A stretch of 23,243 bases of DNA from Geoglobus sp. (GTDB taxonomy: Archaea; Halobacteriota; Archaeoglobi; Archaeoglobales; Archaeoglobaceae), in NCBI GenBank assembly GCA_027019885.1, contig JALUWC010000540.1, positions 1-23,243 on the forward strand, written 5' to 3'. The notes below the pieces were generated by a model that ran no database searches, was not told the DNA's origin, and worked only from the letters and a program-made list of their open reading frames with translations. Position numbers and translations under genes: made by a program. Shown here piece after piece: positions 6,641 through 14,926 of this stretch. The first letter of the stretch is position 1. Every line of letters starts with the position of its first letter.

Positions 6641-9138
6641 AGGAACTTCCAGCAATCGCAGCGATAATATGCCTTTTAATTCTCGCTTCCTACCTTTCAA
6701 CACTCGACTTCAGCAGAACTGGATTTCCGGGGCTCATAGGAGAGAGCGTTTTTGAGAATTCAGCATCACAGACCATGGGCGGGATGTCAGAATCAACCGA
6801 AGAGCTGAGTCTGATGAACTCCCTGGATCAGGCATGCTTCCCTCTCTTTGTCGTTTCAGGCATCGATGGCAAACATGTGCATCTCAGAACATTCGTTTCA
6901 TCTCATTTTTCAGACGGAAAATGGAGTATGGAAAAAATCAGGCTTGATGATCCGATGACCTTCACCATGGGAAAAATATATGCCGTGAAACCCCTTGTCA
7001 AACTCTCCGGATTTCTCCCTGTTGCAAAGGATACTGTTTCAATTTCCATTTCAGCAAAGCACAACTCTTCAGCAGGCTTATTTTATGCGGAGAATGTCAC
7101 AAGCCCGTATTATGGGGTTATAGCCCAGCCAGAGAACTTTTCACTTGAAAAGGGAAACTACAAAAAAGCAAGAATTGAGATGAGTCAGTCGGAATTTTTG
7201 AGGATAAAAGAGCTTGCCCTTGAGATAACCAGAAACGCAACGAATGACTATGAGAGAGCAAAAATGATTGAAGAGTATCTCAAAACCCACTACGAGTATT
7301 CACCATACTTCAACAACACACGCATGTCCCCATACACCTTCCTCTTTGAGGAAAAGAAGGGAATATGTGTTCATTTCGCAACCGCATTTATCGCTCTGGC
7401 AACATCAATTGATCTGCCTGCGAGAGCGGTTTTTGGCTATTTAGCAAAGCCAACCTCCTACTCCCAGACCGTTTACTCATGCCAGGCACACATGTGGGCA
7501 GAGGTGAAGTTTGGGGATTACTGGGTTGAGTTCGACCCGACACCACCATCAAGGCTGAAAATCCCTACAAAGACCGAAATAACGAAATGGAGCAAAGAGA
7601 TTGTTGAAGGAGAGAACATAAGCGTAAAGGGTAGGGTAAGTCTGAAAGATGGCAGAAGCGTCGAAAGCGGATTTGTTGAGATCTATCTGAAGAAGAACAA
7701 AACAGATGCTGAGGGAATGCTGCTTGGCATAGCCAGAGTGGAGAATGGAGAGTTCTCCTTAAGCAGGAAGGTGAACAAAAGTGGAGAGTACAGCATAGTT
7801 GCCCATTACACGGGAAGCCTCCTTTACAGCGACTCCTGGAGCGATCCTGAGGTCACAGTTCTATCAGTCCCAGAAATAAAGACGAATCTGATGGATTTCG
7901 TTCCTGAGAATTTCCATCTCAAGGGCAGGATAACCTACAGAGGTGAGGGCATTTCAAACAAAACGGCTGTTGTTTATGTGGATGGAGACAGGCACATTCT
8001 GAAAACAGATGAAAATGGCTGGTTCAGCCTTAATCTAACCTTAAGCAGGGGAACACACAGAATTGAAATTGTTTCTGCGAAAGAAAAACTCTTCAGTGAA
8101 GTCAGGCTGTCAAGGGTTGTTCAGGCAGGAGAGTTCAAAATCATGATTTCAAACACCACACTCATCGCAGGAGAGGAGAACAGAGTTGTTGTGAGAGTTC
8201 TTTTCAATGATCAGCCCTACAATGGCAGAATCGAGATTAATGGAAGCATGTATGAGGTAAAAAATGGAACTCTGATGCTGAAATTCATGGTTAACAAACC
8301 AGGCAGAATCGTCATGGATGTCAGAATCGGTGGGTATGAGGAAAGGCTTTTTCTGCTTTCCAAGGCAAAAACGAGAATATCTGTTGAGGATAATGGAAAT
8401 GAGATCGTTTTCACCGTTGTCTCTGATTACAACATCACACCATCAGGCAAGATTGAGATAAACGGCAACAGATATCAGCTTCAGAAAGGGAGTGTAAGAA
8501 TTGAAAAGAATGGTGACAGGTTCCGAGTCAGGTATCTCGGCGATGACTTCAATCTTCCATCATCCACAGAATACAAAATTACAAACCCCCTGATTTATCT
8601 CATTCCACTTCCGTTTATTGGAGGAATTGCAGCATACCTTTACACCACTTACCCGAGAATAAGATTTGAATTCGTGAAAGAATATCCGGACCTCCCGAAT
8701 CTGTGGAAGGCTGGAGAGGTGGTGAGGTATAACCTGACCGCAAACTATCCATGCACTGTTGAAGTTGATGGAGAAATAGCAGCAGATGGTTTCATAAAAC
8801 TCGACAATGCAGGAATGTACAGAATTATTATCAGGGCACTGAAAAATGGGAAAGTAAGGAAAGAGGTTGTAAGGCATATCGAGATAGTTGATGACTACGG
8901 AAAGGGAGTTGAGAGGGTTTTCAGAATGTTTGAGAGTGAGCTGGAAAAGAGAGGAGTCAGGACATCAAATCTCACAGCGAGGGAAGTTATGAATCTGGTC
9001 GGCGAGAGTGGTGAGAGAAGGGAGAAGCTTTTAAGGCTTTTTGAACTTTACGAGTATGCAGGAAAAGGTGGCTATGGCAGAAGAGAGTTCATTGAGGCGT
9101 TTGAGATATATTCTGATCTCAGGAGGGTGCTGAAATGA
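6637..9138 (+). CDS. Membrane-bound transglutaminase-like protein with Ig-like repeats
   Basis: This 833-residue protein has an N-terminal signal anchor (about 4-20) and an extracytoplasmic region with a transglutaminase-like papain-fold core at about 195-305. The catalytic triad is present: Cys244 in GICVHFA, His285 in AHMWAEV and Asp300 in FDPTPP. Several beta-sandwich segments with carboxypeptidase-regulatory or Ig-like character follow from about 325 to 645, including SLKDGRSVESGFVEIYL and KTDENGWFSLNL. A transmembrane helix lies at about 650-672. The cytoplasmic tail includes LTAREVMNL and a FELYEYAGKGGYGRREF stretch resembling the DUF4129 tail of TgpA-like proteins. It probably cleaves or crosslinks surface protein amides. 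It overlaps both neighbours by four bases and belongs to the MoxR system. Confidence 0.85.
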   Translation: MKELPAIAAIICLLILASYLSTLDFSRTGFPGLIGESVFENSASQTMGGMSESTEELSLMNSLDQACFPLFVVSGIDGKHVHLRTFVSSHFSDGKWSMEKIRLDDPMTFTMGKIYAVKPLVKLSGFLPVAKDTVSISISAKHNSSAGLFYAENVTSPYYGVIAQPENFSLEKGNYKKARIEMSQSEFLRIKELALEITRNATNDYERAKMIEEYLKTHYEYSPYFNNTRMSPYTFLFEEKKGICVHFATAFIALATSIDLPARAVFGYLAKPTSYSQTVYSCQAHMWAEVKFGDYWVEFDPTPPSRLKIPTKTEITKWSKEIVEGENISVKGRVSLKDGRSVESGFVEIYLKKNKTDAEGMLLGIARVENGEFSLSRKVNKSGEYSIVAHYTGSLLYSDSWSDPEVTVLSVPEIKTNLMDFVPENFHLKGRITYRGEGISNKTAVVYVDGDRHILKTDENGWFSLNLTLSRGTHRIEIVSAKEKLFSEVRLSRVVQAGEFKIMISNTTLIAGEENRVVVRVLFNDQPYNGRIEINGSMYEVKNGTLMLKFMVNKPGRIVMDVRIGGYEERLFLLSKAKTRISVEDNGNEIVFTVVSDYNITPSGKIEINGNRYQLQKGSVRIEKNGDRFRVRYLGDDFNLPSSTEYKITNPLIYLIPLPFIGGIAAYLYTTYPRIRFEFVKEYPDLPNLWKAGEVVRYNLTANYPCTVEVDGEIAADGFIKLDNAGMYRIIIRALKNGKVRKEVVRHIEIVDDYGKGVERVFRMFESELEKRGVRTSNLTAREVMNLVGESGERREKLLRLFELYEYAGKGGYGRREFIEAFEIYSDLRRVLK

Positions 9139-10055
9139 GGGTGTTTGCTGCAATTATCGCAATGGCTCTGCTCGGAGCATATTACTACATGACAAAGGAC
9201 ATGATGCCCCTCGCATCATTTGCTGCGGTTTATGCTACCTATGAGGTAATCTCAAGGATTGAGAGGCTTGAAATGCTCAAAATACCACTCCTCTTTGGCC
9301 TCCTCTATATCTCAATCAGTACAGGATTCGAATACATGAAGTACCCTGTGAACGGGTTTGTTTATCTCATATCTGCAGGTTTCGCCCTTTCAGTCCCGGT
9401 CATAAGACACAGATCTGGCTTTGTTGCCGGAATTGCAGGTATTTTCATTCTTGCGATTGCATTTCTCTTCATTCCCGACATCCACCCTGTCAGCCAGATG
9501 AGAATCCCGCTGGCTTTTTCGACCATTTTGATAGCCATAACAACTCTGCTCCCAGCAATTTACGACAGACTGGAGTTCATAATTGACCACAGACCGTTTC
9601 TTGTGTTCATCGCATTCGCATCCTCCATTTATTACATGCAGGTCAGGAAAAATCTTTATCCGGGGTTCAGAAGCTTTGGAGACTGGATACTGCTTGCACT
9701 GATACTGATGTACTTCTTGGGGAAGTTCAGGTTTGAAATCGGGGAAGAGGAGGTTAAATCTGAAAAGAAAGAGGGTTTTGATGAATTTGCGAGAAGGGCT
9801 GAAAGGGAGTATGTTGAGAACGGAGATCCAGCATTGCTCCTCTCATTCCTGAGCTACACGCTCTCAAGGTCTGGAAAGAGCATTGAAGATCTGGAAAGAC
9901 TTTTCAGGGTTTTTGTTGGCAGAGAAAAATTGCCCAGATACACATTTGGCTTTGAAAGAGAAATGATTCTGAGAAGGAGAGAAGCCAGAAGGGTTGAGAA
10001 GTTGAGAATGATCAGAGAAATGTTTGAGGAGATTGGTGGTGAAAATGAGAGGTGA
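9135..10055 (+). CDS. Membrane protein with cytoplasmic helical C-terminal domain, MoxR operon
   Basis: This is a 306-residue protein. Residues 1 to about 205 are hydrophobic, with about seven transmembrane segments (ending in DWILLALILMYFLGKF). Residues about 206-306 are charged and helical, including EFARRAEREYVENGDPALLL and a segment with LERLFRVFVGREKLP. I do not recognise the family. The domain layout, a membrane bundle plus a soluble helical tail, and the place directly before MoxR suggest it docks the ATPase at the membrane, but this is inference from order only. It starts with an ATGA overlap on the transglutaminase stop. Its last 11 bases overlap the MoxR reading frame. Confidence 0.7.
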   Translation: MRVFAAIIAMALLGAYYYMTKDMMPLASFAAVYATYEVISRIERLEMLKIPLLFGLLYISISTGFEYMKYPVNGFVYLISAGFALSVPVIRHRSGFVAGIAGIFILAIAFLFIPDIHPVSQMRIPLAFSTILIAITTLLPAIYDRLEFIIDHRPFLVFIAFASSIYYMQVRKNLYPGFRSFGDWILLALILMYFLGKFRFEIGEEEVKSEKKEGFDEFARRAEREYVENGDPALLLSFLSYTLSRSGKSIEDLERLFRVFVGREKLPRYTFGFEREMILRRREARRVEKLRMIREMFEEIGGENER

Positions 10056-11004
10056 TGAATTCTATAAAAAGATTGAGATGATTGTTGAGAGGGTTTCCGA
10101 GTACTATGTTGGAGATGAATGGCTGATCAGAAAGATTCTTGCAGCAGGCCTTTCAAACGGGAACGTTCTCTTTGAGGACTTTCCGGGACTTGGAAAAACA
10201 CTCCTTGCAAAGATTTTTGCAAAAGCAATAGGTGCGGATTTTACAAGGGTGCAGTTCACTCCTGATTTGCTGCCTGCGGACATAACAGGTACGAAAATAC
10301 TGAGAGATGGCAGGTTTGTTCTGCAGAAGGGGCCGATATTCACAAATGTCCTGCTGGCTGACGAGATCAACAGAAGCCCTCCAAAAACTCAGGCAGCCCT
10401 GCTTGAGGCGATGGAGGAAAGGCAGGTCACGATAGAGGGTGAGACGCTTTTACTTCCTTCACCGTTCTTTGTCCTCGCAACCCAGAATCCGGTGGAGCAG
10501 GAGGGCACATACCCCCTCCCAGAGGCTCAGATAGACAGGTTTCTGATAAGGCTTATCCCAGGGTATCCTGACAGCGTTGAGGAGGAGATGGAGATACTTC
10601 ACAGAAGGATAAGGTGGAGAAAAGATGATCCAACCTCGGAAGTGGAGTCTGCCGTCACTCTGAATGATTTTGTTGAGATGCAGAGGGCTGTGGAGAACGT
10701 TTACGTTGATCCGAAAATTCTCAGGTACATAGCCGAGATCGTGAGGAAAACAAGAGATCATGAGACGGTTGAGCTTGGAGCAAGTCCGAGAGGTGGGCTT
10801 TCACTGCTGAAAATGAGCAGAGCTGTGGCAATAATGAACGGAAGAGATTTCGTGATTCCTGATGATGTGAAGAGTGTTGTTTTTGATTGCTTGGCTCACA
10901 GAATAATACTCAAGCTTGAATATGAGATTGAGGGCTATAGAGCTGAGGAGGTTGTGAGAGACTCAGTTGAGAGTGTCGAAGTGCCAAAGGGTGAGTGGGG
11001 ATGA
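10045..11004 (+). CDS. MoxR-family AAA+ ATPase
   Basis: This 319-residue MoxR ATPase has Walker A PGLGKT (about 47-52) and Walker B LLADEINRSPPKTQ (about 103-116). The MoxR-type LLEAMEERQVTI follows, then the sensor region ATQNPVEQEGTYPLPEAQ (about 145-162) and the lid domain with ASPRGGLSLLKMSRA. MoxR ATPases assemble as hexamers and act as chaperone-like remodelers with DUF58/VWA partners, here encoded at the head of the same operon. I chose the ATG at 10045 over an in-frame TTG at 10024, because GGTGGTG lies just upstream of the ATG and the family usually begins near this point. The gene overlaps the preceding membrane protein by 11 bases and the following CinA-like gene by four. Confidence 0.93.
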   Translation: MRGDEFYKKIEMIVERVSEYYVGDEWLIRKILAAGLSNGNVLFEDFPGLGKTLLAKIFAKAIGADFTRVQFTPDLLPADITGTKILRDGRFVLQKGPIFTNVLLADEINRSPPKTQAALLEAMEERQVTIEGETLLLPSPFFVLATQNPVEQEGTYPLPEAQIDRFLIRLIPGYPDSVEEEMEILHRRIRWRKDDPTSEVESAVTLNDFVEMQRAVENVYVDPKILRYIAEIVRKTRDHETVELGASPRGGLSLLKMSRAVAIMNGRDFVIPDDVKSVVFDCLAHRIILKLEYEIEGYRAEEVVRDSVESVEVPKGEWG

Positions 11005-11678
11005 AATTCGCCATCCTTGTTGTTGGAAATGAGATTCTGAGTGGTGAAATAAACGAGACCAATGCAGCATACATGTCCAGAAGGGTAACTTCCATGGGTC
11101 ACAGGGTGAGTAGGATCGTGGTTGTCCCTGACATCGTTGATGAGATCGCTGAGGAGCTGAGAAGGCTGATGAAATATGACTTCGTCTTTGTGACAGGTGG
11201 GCTTGGACCAACACACGACGATGTGACAGCAGAGGCAATAGCAAAGGCAACAGGAAGAAAGCTTGTTTTCAGCGAGGAGGCTGGAAAAATCGTGCAGAGA
11301 TGGACGGACAGTAAAGAGGTTGTGGAGAAGATTGCCACAATTCCTGAAGGTTCAGAGGTTATCGAGAACAATGCGGGAGTTGCTCCTGCTTTTGTTGTTG
11401 AGAATGTAGCAGTTATGCCTGGCGTTCCTGCTGAGATGAGGGACACATTTGAAAAGATTGTCAGAAGATTCGCCGAGGAAGACTACCATGTGGATTATCT
11501 CAGAGTTGATGGCCTTGAGGAGAACATTGTTGGATACCTGAACAAAGTTGTTGAGAGGTTTCCGGATATTGAAATAGGCTCGTATCCAAAGCCGGGGTAT
11601 GTTCTTGTCAAGTTCTCAGGAAGGGATGCTTCGAGGGTTGAGGATGCAAAGAAGTACTTCGAGAGGTTGCTGATATGA
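11001..11678 (+). CDS. CinA N-terminal/MoaB-fold molybdopterin-binding domain protein
   Basis: This 225-residue protein consists of a MoCF_biosynth domain as in the N-terminal half of CinA. Motifs are VVGNEILSGEINETNA at 7-22, VTGGLGPTHDDVTAEAI at 64-80, and PGVPAEM in the last third of the domain. It has no C-terminal NMN deamidase domain. Bacterial CinA has ADP-ribose pyrophosphatase activity, while MoaB/MogA relatives adenylate molybdopterin. For archaeal single-domain forms the role is not settled. I chose the ATG at 11001, which overlaps the MoxR stop (ATGA) and has GGTGA six bases upstream, over a GTG two codons earlier. It overlaps the following reductase gene by four bases, so it is cotranscribed with the MoxR operon although no functional link is evident. 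Confidence 0.85.
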   Translation: MKFAILVVGNEILSGEINETNAAYMSRRVTSMGHRVSRIVVVPDIVDEIAEELRRLMKYDFVFVTGGLGPTHDDVTAEAIAKATGRKLVFSEEAGKIVQRWTDSKEVVEKIATIPEGSEVIENNAGVAPAFVVENVAVMPGVPAEMRDTFEKIVRRFAEEDYHVDYLRVDGLEENIVGYLNKVVERFPDIEIGSYPKPGYVLVKFSGRDASRVEDAKKYFERLLI

Positions 11679-12337
11679 GGCCATTTGTGTTCATAAATCT
11701 CGCCTCAAGTCTCGACGGAAAGATAAGCAACGAAAGAAGGGAGCAGGTGAGAATCTCCTCGCCTGAGGATTTTGAGGTTGTTGACAGGCTGAGGGCTGAG
11801 AGCGATGCAGTTATGGTTGGCATAGGCACGATAATCTCAGACGATCCAAAGCTTACGGTGAAAAGCGAGGAACTGAAGATGGTCAGACTCGAAAAGGGGC
11901 TGAAGGCAAATCCCACAAGAGTTGTTGTTGACAGCAGATGCAGGATTCCGCTAAGCTCTCACACACTTAACGATGAGGCGGAAACTATCGTTGCAGTATC
12001 GAGGAGAGCAGACAGAGAAAAAGTGGAAAAACTCAGGCAAAAGGCAGAGGTGTTCGTGGCTGGAGAGGAGAGGGTTAATCTTAGAGCTTTGCTTGAACAT
12101 CTTTATTCAAGAGGCATAAGGAAGGTGATGGTTGAGGGTGGTGGTGAGCTGAACCACTCTCTGATAAAGGATGGCCTTGTTGATGAGTTCAGGGTTTTTT
12201 ATTCAGGAATGATCATAGGAGGGAAAAATTCACCAACCCCGGTTGATGGAGGGAGTTTTGAGACACCAGTCAAAGCTGAGCTGAAATCGTATGAAGTACT
12301 CGGAAATGGAATCGCTGTTATCTGGAGGCTTTGCTGA
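11675..12337 (+). CDS. arfC: 2,5-diamino-6-ribosylamino-4(3H)-pyrimidinone 5'-phosphate reductase
   Basis: This 220-residue protein is the archaeal stand-alone counterpart of the RibD C-terminal reductase domain. It uses NAD(P)H to reduce the ribosyl side chain of the GTP-derived pyrimidine to a ribityl chain, an early step of riboflavin and F420-type deazaflavin synthesis. Motifs are NLASSLDGKIS at 8-18 (DHFR-like core), ESDAVMVGIGTIISDDPKLTV at about 45-65, NPTRVVVDSRCRIP at about 82-95, and the nucleotide-binding VMVEGGGELNHSLI at about 151-164. Length is normal for the archaeal family. It overlaps the CinA-like gene by four bases and is the last gene of the long plus-strand operon. The next gene has its own TATA box. 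Confidence 0.88.
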   Translation: MRPFVFINLASSLDGKISNERREQVRISSPEDFEVVDRLRAESDAVMVGIGTIISDDPKLTVKSEELKMVRLEKGLKANPTRVVVDSRCRIPLSSHTLNDEAETIVAVSRRADREKVEKLRQKAEVFVAGEERVNLRALLEHLYSRGIRKVMVEGGGELNHSLIKDGLVDEFRVFYSGMIIGGKNSPTPVDGGSFETPVKAELKSYEVLGNGIAVIWRLC

Positions 12338-12344
12338 GGATTTT

Positions 12345-12358
12345 CGAAAAATTTAATA
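12345..12358 (+). promoter_or_regulatory. BRE/TATA promoter for ppaC
   Basis: CGAAAA (12345-12350, BRE-like) is followed by ATTTAATA (12351-12358), centred about 28 bases before the ATG at 12383. No ribosome binding site precedes the ATG, so a leaderless or near-leaderless mRNA is likely. Confidence 0.55.
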
Positions 12359-12382
12359 AAGAAACTCCAGATACTTTCTGAC

Positions 12383-13303
12383 ATGATATTCGTTGTGGGG
12401 CATAAGAATCCCGATACTGACAGCATATGCTCGGCAATAGCTTACGCTGAGCTGAAGAAAAACCTTGGAGTTGAGGCGGAGGCTGTGAGGCAGGGTGAGG
12501 TAAACCCTGAGACCGCTTTTGTTCTTGAGAAGTTTGGAGTTGCGGTTCCCGAGCTCATGACGGAATGGGATGGAAAGAAGGTCATTCTTATTGACCATAG
12601 CGATGTCTCGCAGAGCATAGACAACATTGATAAGGCTGAGATAGTGGAGATAATAGATCATCACAAGATAGGCGACATAACCACCCCAAATCCAATATTC
12701 TTCCTCGCCATGCCTGTTGGATGTACGGCAACAGCTGTGAAAATCCTTTACGACTATCATGGAATTGAGATTCCAAAGAACATAGCGGGAATTCTGCTTT
12801 CAGCAATTCTAAGCGACACGGTCATATTCAAATCCCCGACAACGACGGAGAAGGACATAAAGGCTGCCGAGGATCTTGCAAGAATAGCAGGAATCGAGAA
12901 TCTCAACACATTTGGAATTCAGGTGAAATCCAAGCTCTCTAATGTGGATGAGATGAGTGCTGAGGAGATAATAAAGAGAGACTTCAAGGACTTCAACATG
13001 TCAGGCAATAAGGTAGGTATAGGGCAGGTTGAGCTTGTTGATTTGTCAATTATAGAGCCAAGAATCGATGAAATACTGAGCAGGATGAGAGAGATGAAGG
13101 AGAGTGAGGGGTATGCAGGGATGTACATGATGCTCACTGACATAATAAAGGAAGGCACTCTGCTTTTGGCTGTAACTGACGACGAATCCATTGTTGAGAA
13201 AGCCTTCAATGCAAAGCTTGAAAATAACAGGGTCTGGCTTGACAGGGTTATGAGCAGGAAAAAAGAGATCGTCCCTCCATTGGAAAATGCTTACTCCTCG
13301 TAA
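12383..13303 (+). CDS. ppaC: Manganese-dependent inorganic pyrophosphatase (family II)
   Basis: This 306-residue family II (DHH/DHHA2) pyrophosphatase hydrolyses pyrophosphate to phosphate in the cytoplasm, pulling biosynthetic reactions forward. Metal and substrate motifs are all present: GHKNPDTDS (His7, Asp11, Asp13), LIDHSD (Asp71, His72), IIDHHKIGD (Asp92-His93-His94), and LSDTVIFKSPTTT at about 141-153. The C-terminal DHHA2 lobe ends with the family's SRKKEIVPPL motif, which carries phosphate-binding Arg and Lys residues. Length matches the usual 305-310 residues, with no inserted CBS domains. It stands alone between its own promoter and a T-rich terminator. I see nothing abnormal. Confidence 0.96.
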   Translation: MIFVVGHKNPDTDSICSAIAYAELKKNLGVEAEAVRQGEVNPETAFVLEKFGVAVPELMTEWDGKKVILIDHSDVSQSIDNIDKAEIVEIIDHHKIGDITTPNPIFFLAMPVGCTATAVKILYDYHGIEIPKNIAGILLSAILSDTVIFKSPTTTEKDIKAAEDLARIAGIENLNTFGIQVKSKLSNVDEMSAEEIIKRDFKDFNMSGNKVGIGQVELVDLSIIEPRIDEILSRMREMKESEGYAGMYMMLTDIIKEGTLLLAVTDDESIVEKAFNAKLENNRVWLDRVMSRKKEIVPPLENAYSS

Positions 13304-13337
13304 AATCCAGAAATAAATTCAATTTCTTTATTCAGAC

Positions 13338-13345
13338 CCTTTTTT
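13338..13345 (+). terminator. Oligo-T terminator after ppaC
   Basis: About 35 bases after the ppaC stop the plus strand reads CCCTTTTTTATTC, a run of six T, just after an AT-rich imperfect repeat (AATAAA/TTTATT). T-runs of this kind end many archaeal transcripts. The stretch is followed directly by the promoter of the stress-protein gene. Confidence 0.45.
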
Positions 13346-13347
13346 AT

Positions 13348-13365
13348 TCGAAAGTGTTATATAAT
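13348..13365 (+). promoter_or_regulatory. BRE/TATA promoter for the universal stress protein operon
   Basis: TCGAAAG (BRE-like) is followed by the strong TATA box TTATATAAT (13357-13365), centred 27 bases before the ATG at 13388. The AAGGAG motif touches that ATG directly, so it cannot act as a normal ribosome binding site for it. A leaderless start is the better reading. Confidence 0.6.
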
Positions 13366-13387
13366 TTCACATCCCATAAAAAAGGAG

Positions 13388-14248
13388 ATGATAAAGAACG
13401 TGATCTATCCAACCGACTTTTCAAGAGCTTCTGAACTCGGAATAAAGGCGCTTGAGGAGATGAAAAAAATAGGTGTTGAGAAAGTGTATGTACTCCACGT
13501 TATTGATCTGAACAGATTAATAGGCCCGGTTTCAGGAATCGACATACCCGCCGTAATTAACGACTATGAAGTCGAGACAGAGAGAAACACTGAAATCTTC
13601 TCAGAGTCGATAAGAAAACTTGGCTTTGATGTTCATGCAATTGAGCCAAGAACCGGAGAGCCGTCAATTGTTATTTCTGAAACTGCTGAGGAGGTTAAGG
13701 CAGATATGATTGTGATACCGTCTCACGGCAAGAGCTTCATTTCAGGATTGCTGCTTGGAAGTGTTTCAGAGGGTGTTGTTAAAAGAAGCAGAAAACCTGT
13801 GCTTGTTGTGAAGATGTTGCCCTCTGAAAACAGCGAGTCCAAGAGCACGTTTGGCCAGATGTTTAAGAGGATAGTTGCGGGATTCGATTTCAGCCAGAGC
13901 AGTGAAAAAATGATGGATTATGTGAAGCTTTTTGCGAAGAAAGGTGAAGCTGAGAGGGTTACTGTTGTGCATGTGCTTGAGAGAAGGGATGAGCTAAACG
14001 ATGAGAAGCTGGGGAAACTTGAGGAAATAAAATGCTCATTTGAGGGAGAAGGCATTGATGCTGAAATACTTGTGGGAAAAGGAACACCATACAAAGAGAT
14101 ACTCAGAACGTCTGAGGAAAGAGATGCAACCATGATAACCGTTTCATCAGGTGGTGAGGGATTTATCAGAACGATACTTGGAGGAACGGCAGATGGGATA
14201 GTCAGAAGAAGCAGAGTTCCTGTTTTTGTTTACAAGGAGCAGGCATGA
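13388..14248 (+). CDS. Universal stress protein, tandem UspA domains
   Basis: This 286-residue protein has two fused UspA domains, about 1-140 and 155-286. Each begins with the family strand (NVIYPTDFSRAS; RIVAGFDFSQSS) and ends with a nucleotide-binding loop of the G2xG9xGS/T type (HGKSFISGLLLGSVSEGVVKRS; GGEGFIRTILGGTADGIVRRS). This suggests ATP binding in both halves. UspA proteins are cytoplasmic dimers linked to stress tolerance; a tandem form is an internal pseudo-dimer. The start is set by a TATA box 27 bases upstream. Its stop overlaps the Brix gene by four bases, so the stress protein leads the ribosome-biogenesis block, an unusual partner for it. Confidence 0.93.
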   Translation: MIKNVIYPTDFSRASELGIKALEEMKKIGVEKVYVLHVIDLNRLIGPVSGIDIPAVINDYEVETERNTEIFSESIRKLGFDVHAIEPRTGEPSIVISETAEEVKADMIVIPSHGKSFISGLLLGSVSEGVVKRSRKPVLVVKMLPSENSESKSTFGQMFKRIVAGFDFSQSSEKMMDYVKLFAKKGEAERVTVVHVLERRDELNDEKLGKLEEIKCSFEGEGIDAEILVGKGTPYKEILRTSEERDATMITVSSGGEGFIRTILGGTADGIVRRSRVPVFVYKEQA

Positions 14249-14709
14249 TCGTGATCTCAACCTCAAGAGACCCATCCCAGAGAACGAGGAGCTTCTGCAA
14301 GGTCATAGCAAGATTCATGAACTGGAGATACATTCAGAGGGGAAAGAAGGGAATTGAAGAGCTGATAAACGAGCATCCTGAAATTATTCTGGTCAGAGAA
14401 ATCAAGGGGAATCCTGCTTTTCTCGATTTCTACAGGAAAGGAAGGAAGATTGCAACGTGGAGGATAAATGTGGGAATTATAAAAAAGGAGAAGATGGACG
14501 ACAGCCATGTCTGTTTTGCAGGGAGGGTTCCATTCAACCCTCTTATGCTTGGTGCACTGCCAGATAATCGTGCAGGAAAAAAATTTGCTTTAAAAATGAA
14601 GCCAAAAAAAATTGTATATTTCAGAAAAGGTGTAGAGATGGACTTCAGATATGACGGAAAGCGAGTCCTGACTGTAAAGGTTGTGAGAGTATATGAAAGC
14701 GAAGATTGA
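14245..14709 (+). CDS. Archaeal Brix-domain ribosome biogenesis protein (Imp4-like)
   Basis: This 154-residue single-domain Brix protein is the archaeal relative of eukaryotic Imp4, Rpf1, Brx1 and Ssf1, which bind pre-rRNA during ribosomal subunit assembly. The N-terminal STSRDPSQRTRSFCKVIARF matches the family's substrate loop. The domain continues with RGKKGIEEL, VREIKGNPAFLDFY, and the C-terminal strand pair KKIVYFRKGVEMDFRYDG. It overlaps the stress-protein stop by four bases and the Pcc1 start by 17 bases. The Brix-Pcc1-prefoldin beta order is a conserved archaeal gene cluster, usually preceded by ribosomal protein L37Ae and a small RNA polymerase subunit. Those two genes are not seen here. 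Confidence 0.88.
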   Translation: MIVISTSRDPSQRTRSFCKVIARFMNWRYIQRGKKGIEELINEHPEIILVREIKGNPAFLDFYRKGRKIATWRINVGIIKKEKMDDSHVCFAGRVPFNPLMLGALPDNRAGKKFALKMKPKKIVYFRKGVEMDFRYDGKRVLTVKVVRVYESED

Positions 14710-14926
14710 GGTTAGAGGAAGAAAGGAGTGGCTGGAGATCATCTCAAAAACATTTGTTGATGAGGTTGAGGAGAGAAGAAGCAGAGCGAAAATTTATTTA
14801 ACCCCCGAAAGTCTTGTTGTTGAGATCGATGCTGATGATTTAGCTGCCCTGAGAGCCAGTGTAAATTCCTATTTGAGACTGTTAAGGGCATGTGTAGAAA
14901 CCTTAGAGGTGATGGAAGATGGGTGA
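14693..14926 (+). CDS. pcc1: KEOPS complex subunit Pcc1
   Basis: This 77-residue protein is the dimerisation subunit of KEOPS, the complex that makes threonylcarbamoyladenosine at position 37 of tRNAs together with Kae1, Bud32 and Cgi121. The sequence has the expected beta-alpha-beta layout: an N-terminal strand AKIEVRG, a helix, the strand pair AKIYLTPESLVVEIDADD, and the long C-terminal helix LAALRASVNSYLRLLRACVETLEVM. The ADDLAALRASVNSYLR pattern is typical of Pcc1. It overlaps Brix by 17 bases and prefoldin beta by eight bases, a conserved archaeal order. Other KEOPS genes are not in this window. Confidence 0.88.
   Translation: MKAKIEVRGRKEWLEIISKTFVDEVEERRSRAKIYLTPESLVVEIDADDLAALRASVNSYLRLLRACVETLEVMEDG

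Noticed and set aside
10024..10044. TTG start seven codons upstream of the MoxR ATG
   Set aside because: The upstream codons are read in another frame as the end of the preceding membrane protein, and the ATG at 10045 has a GGTGGTG site at better spacing.
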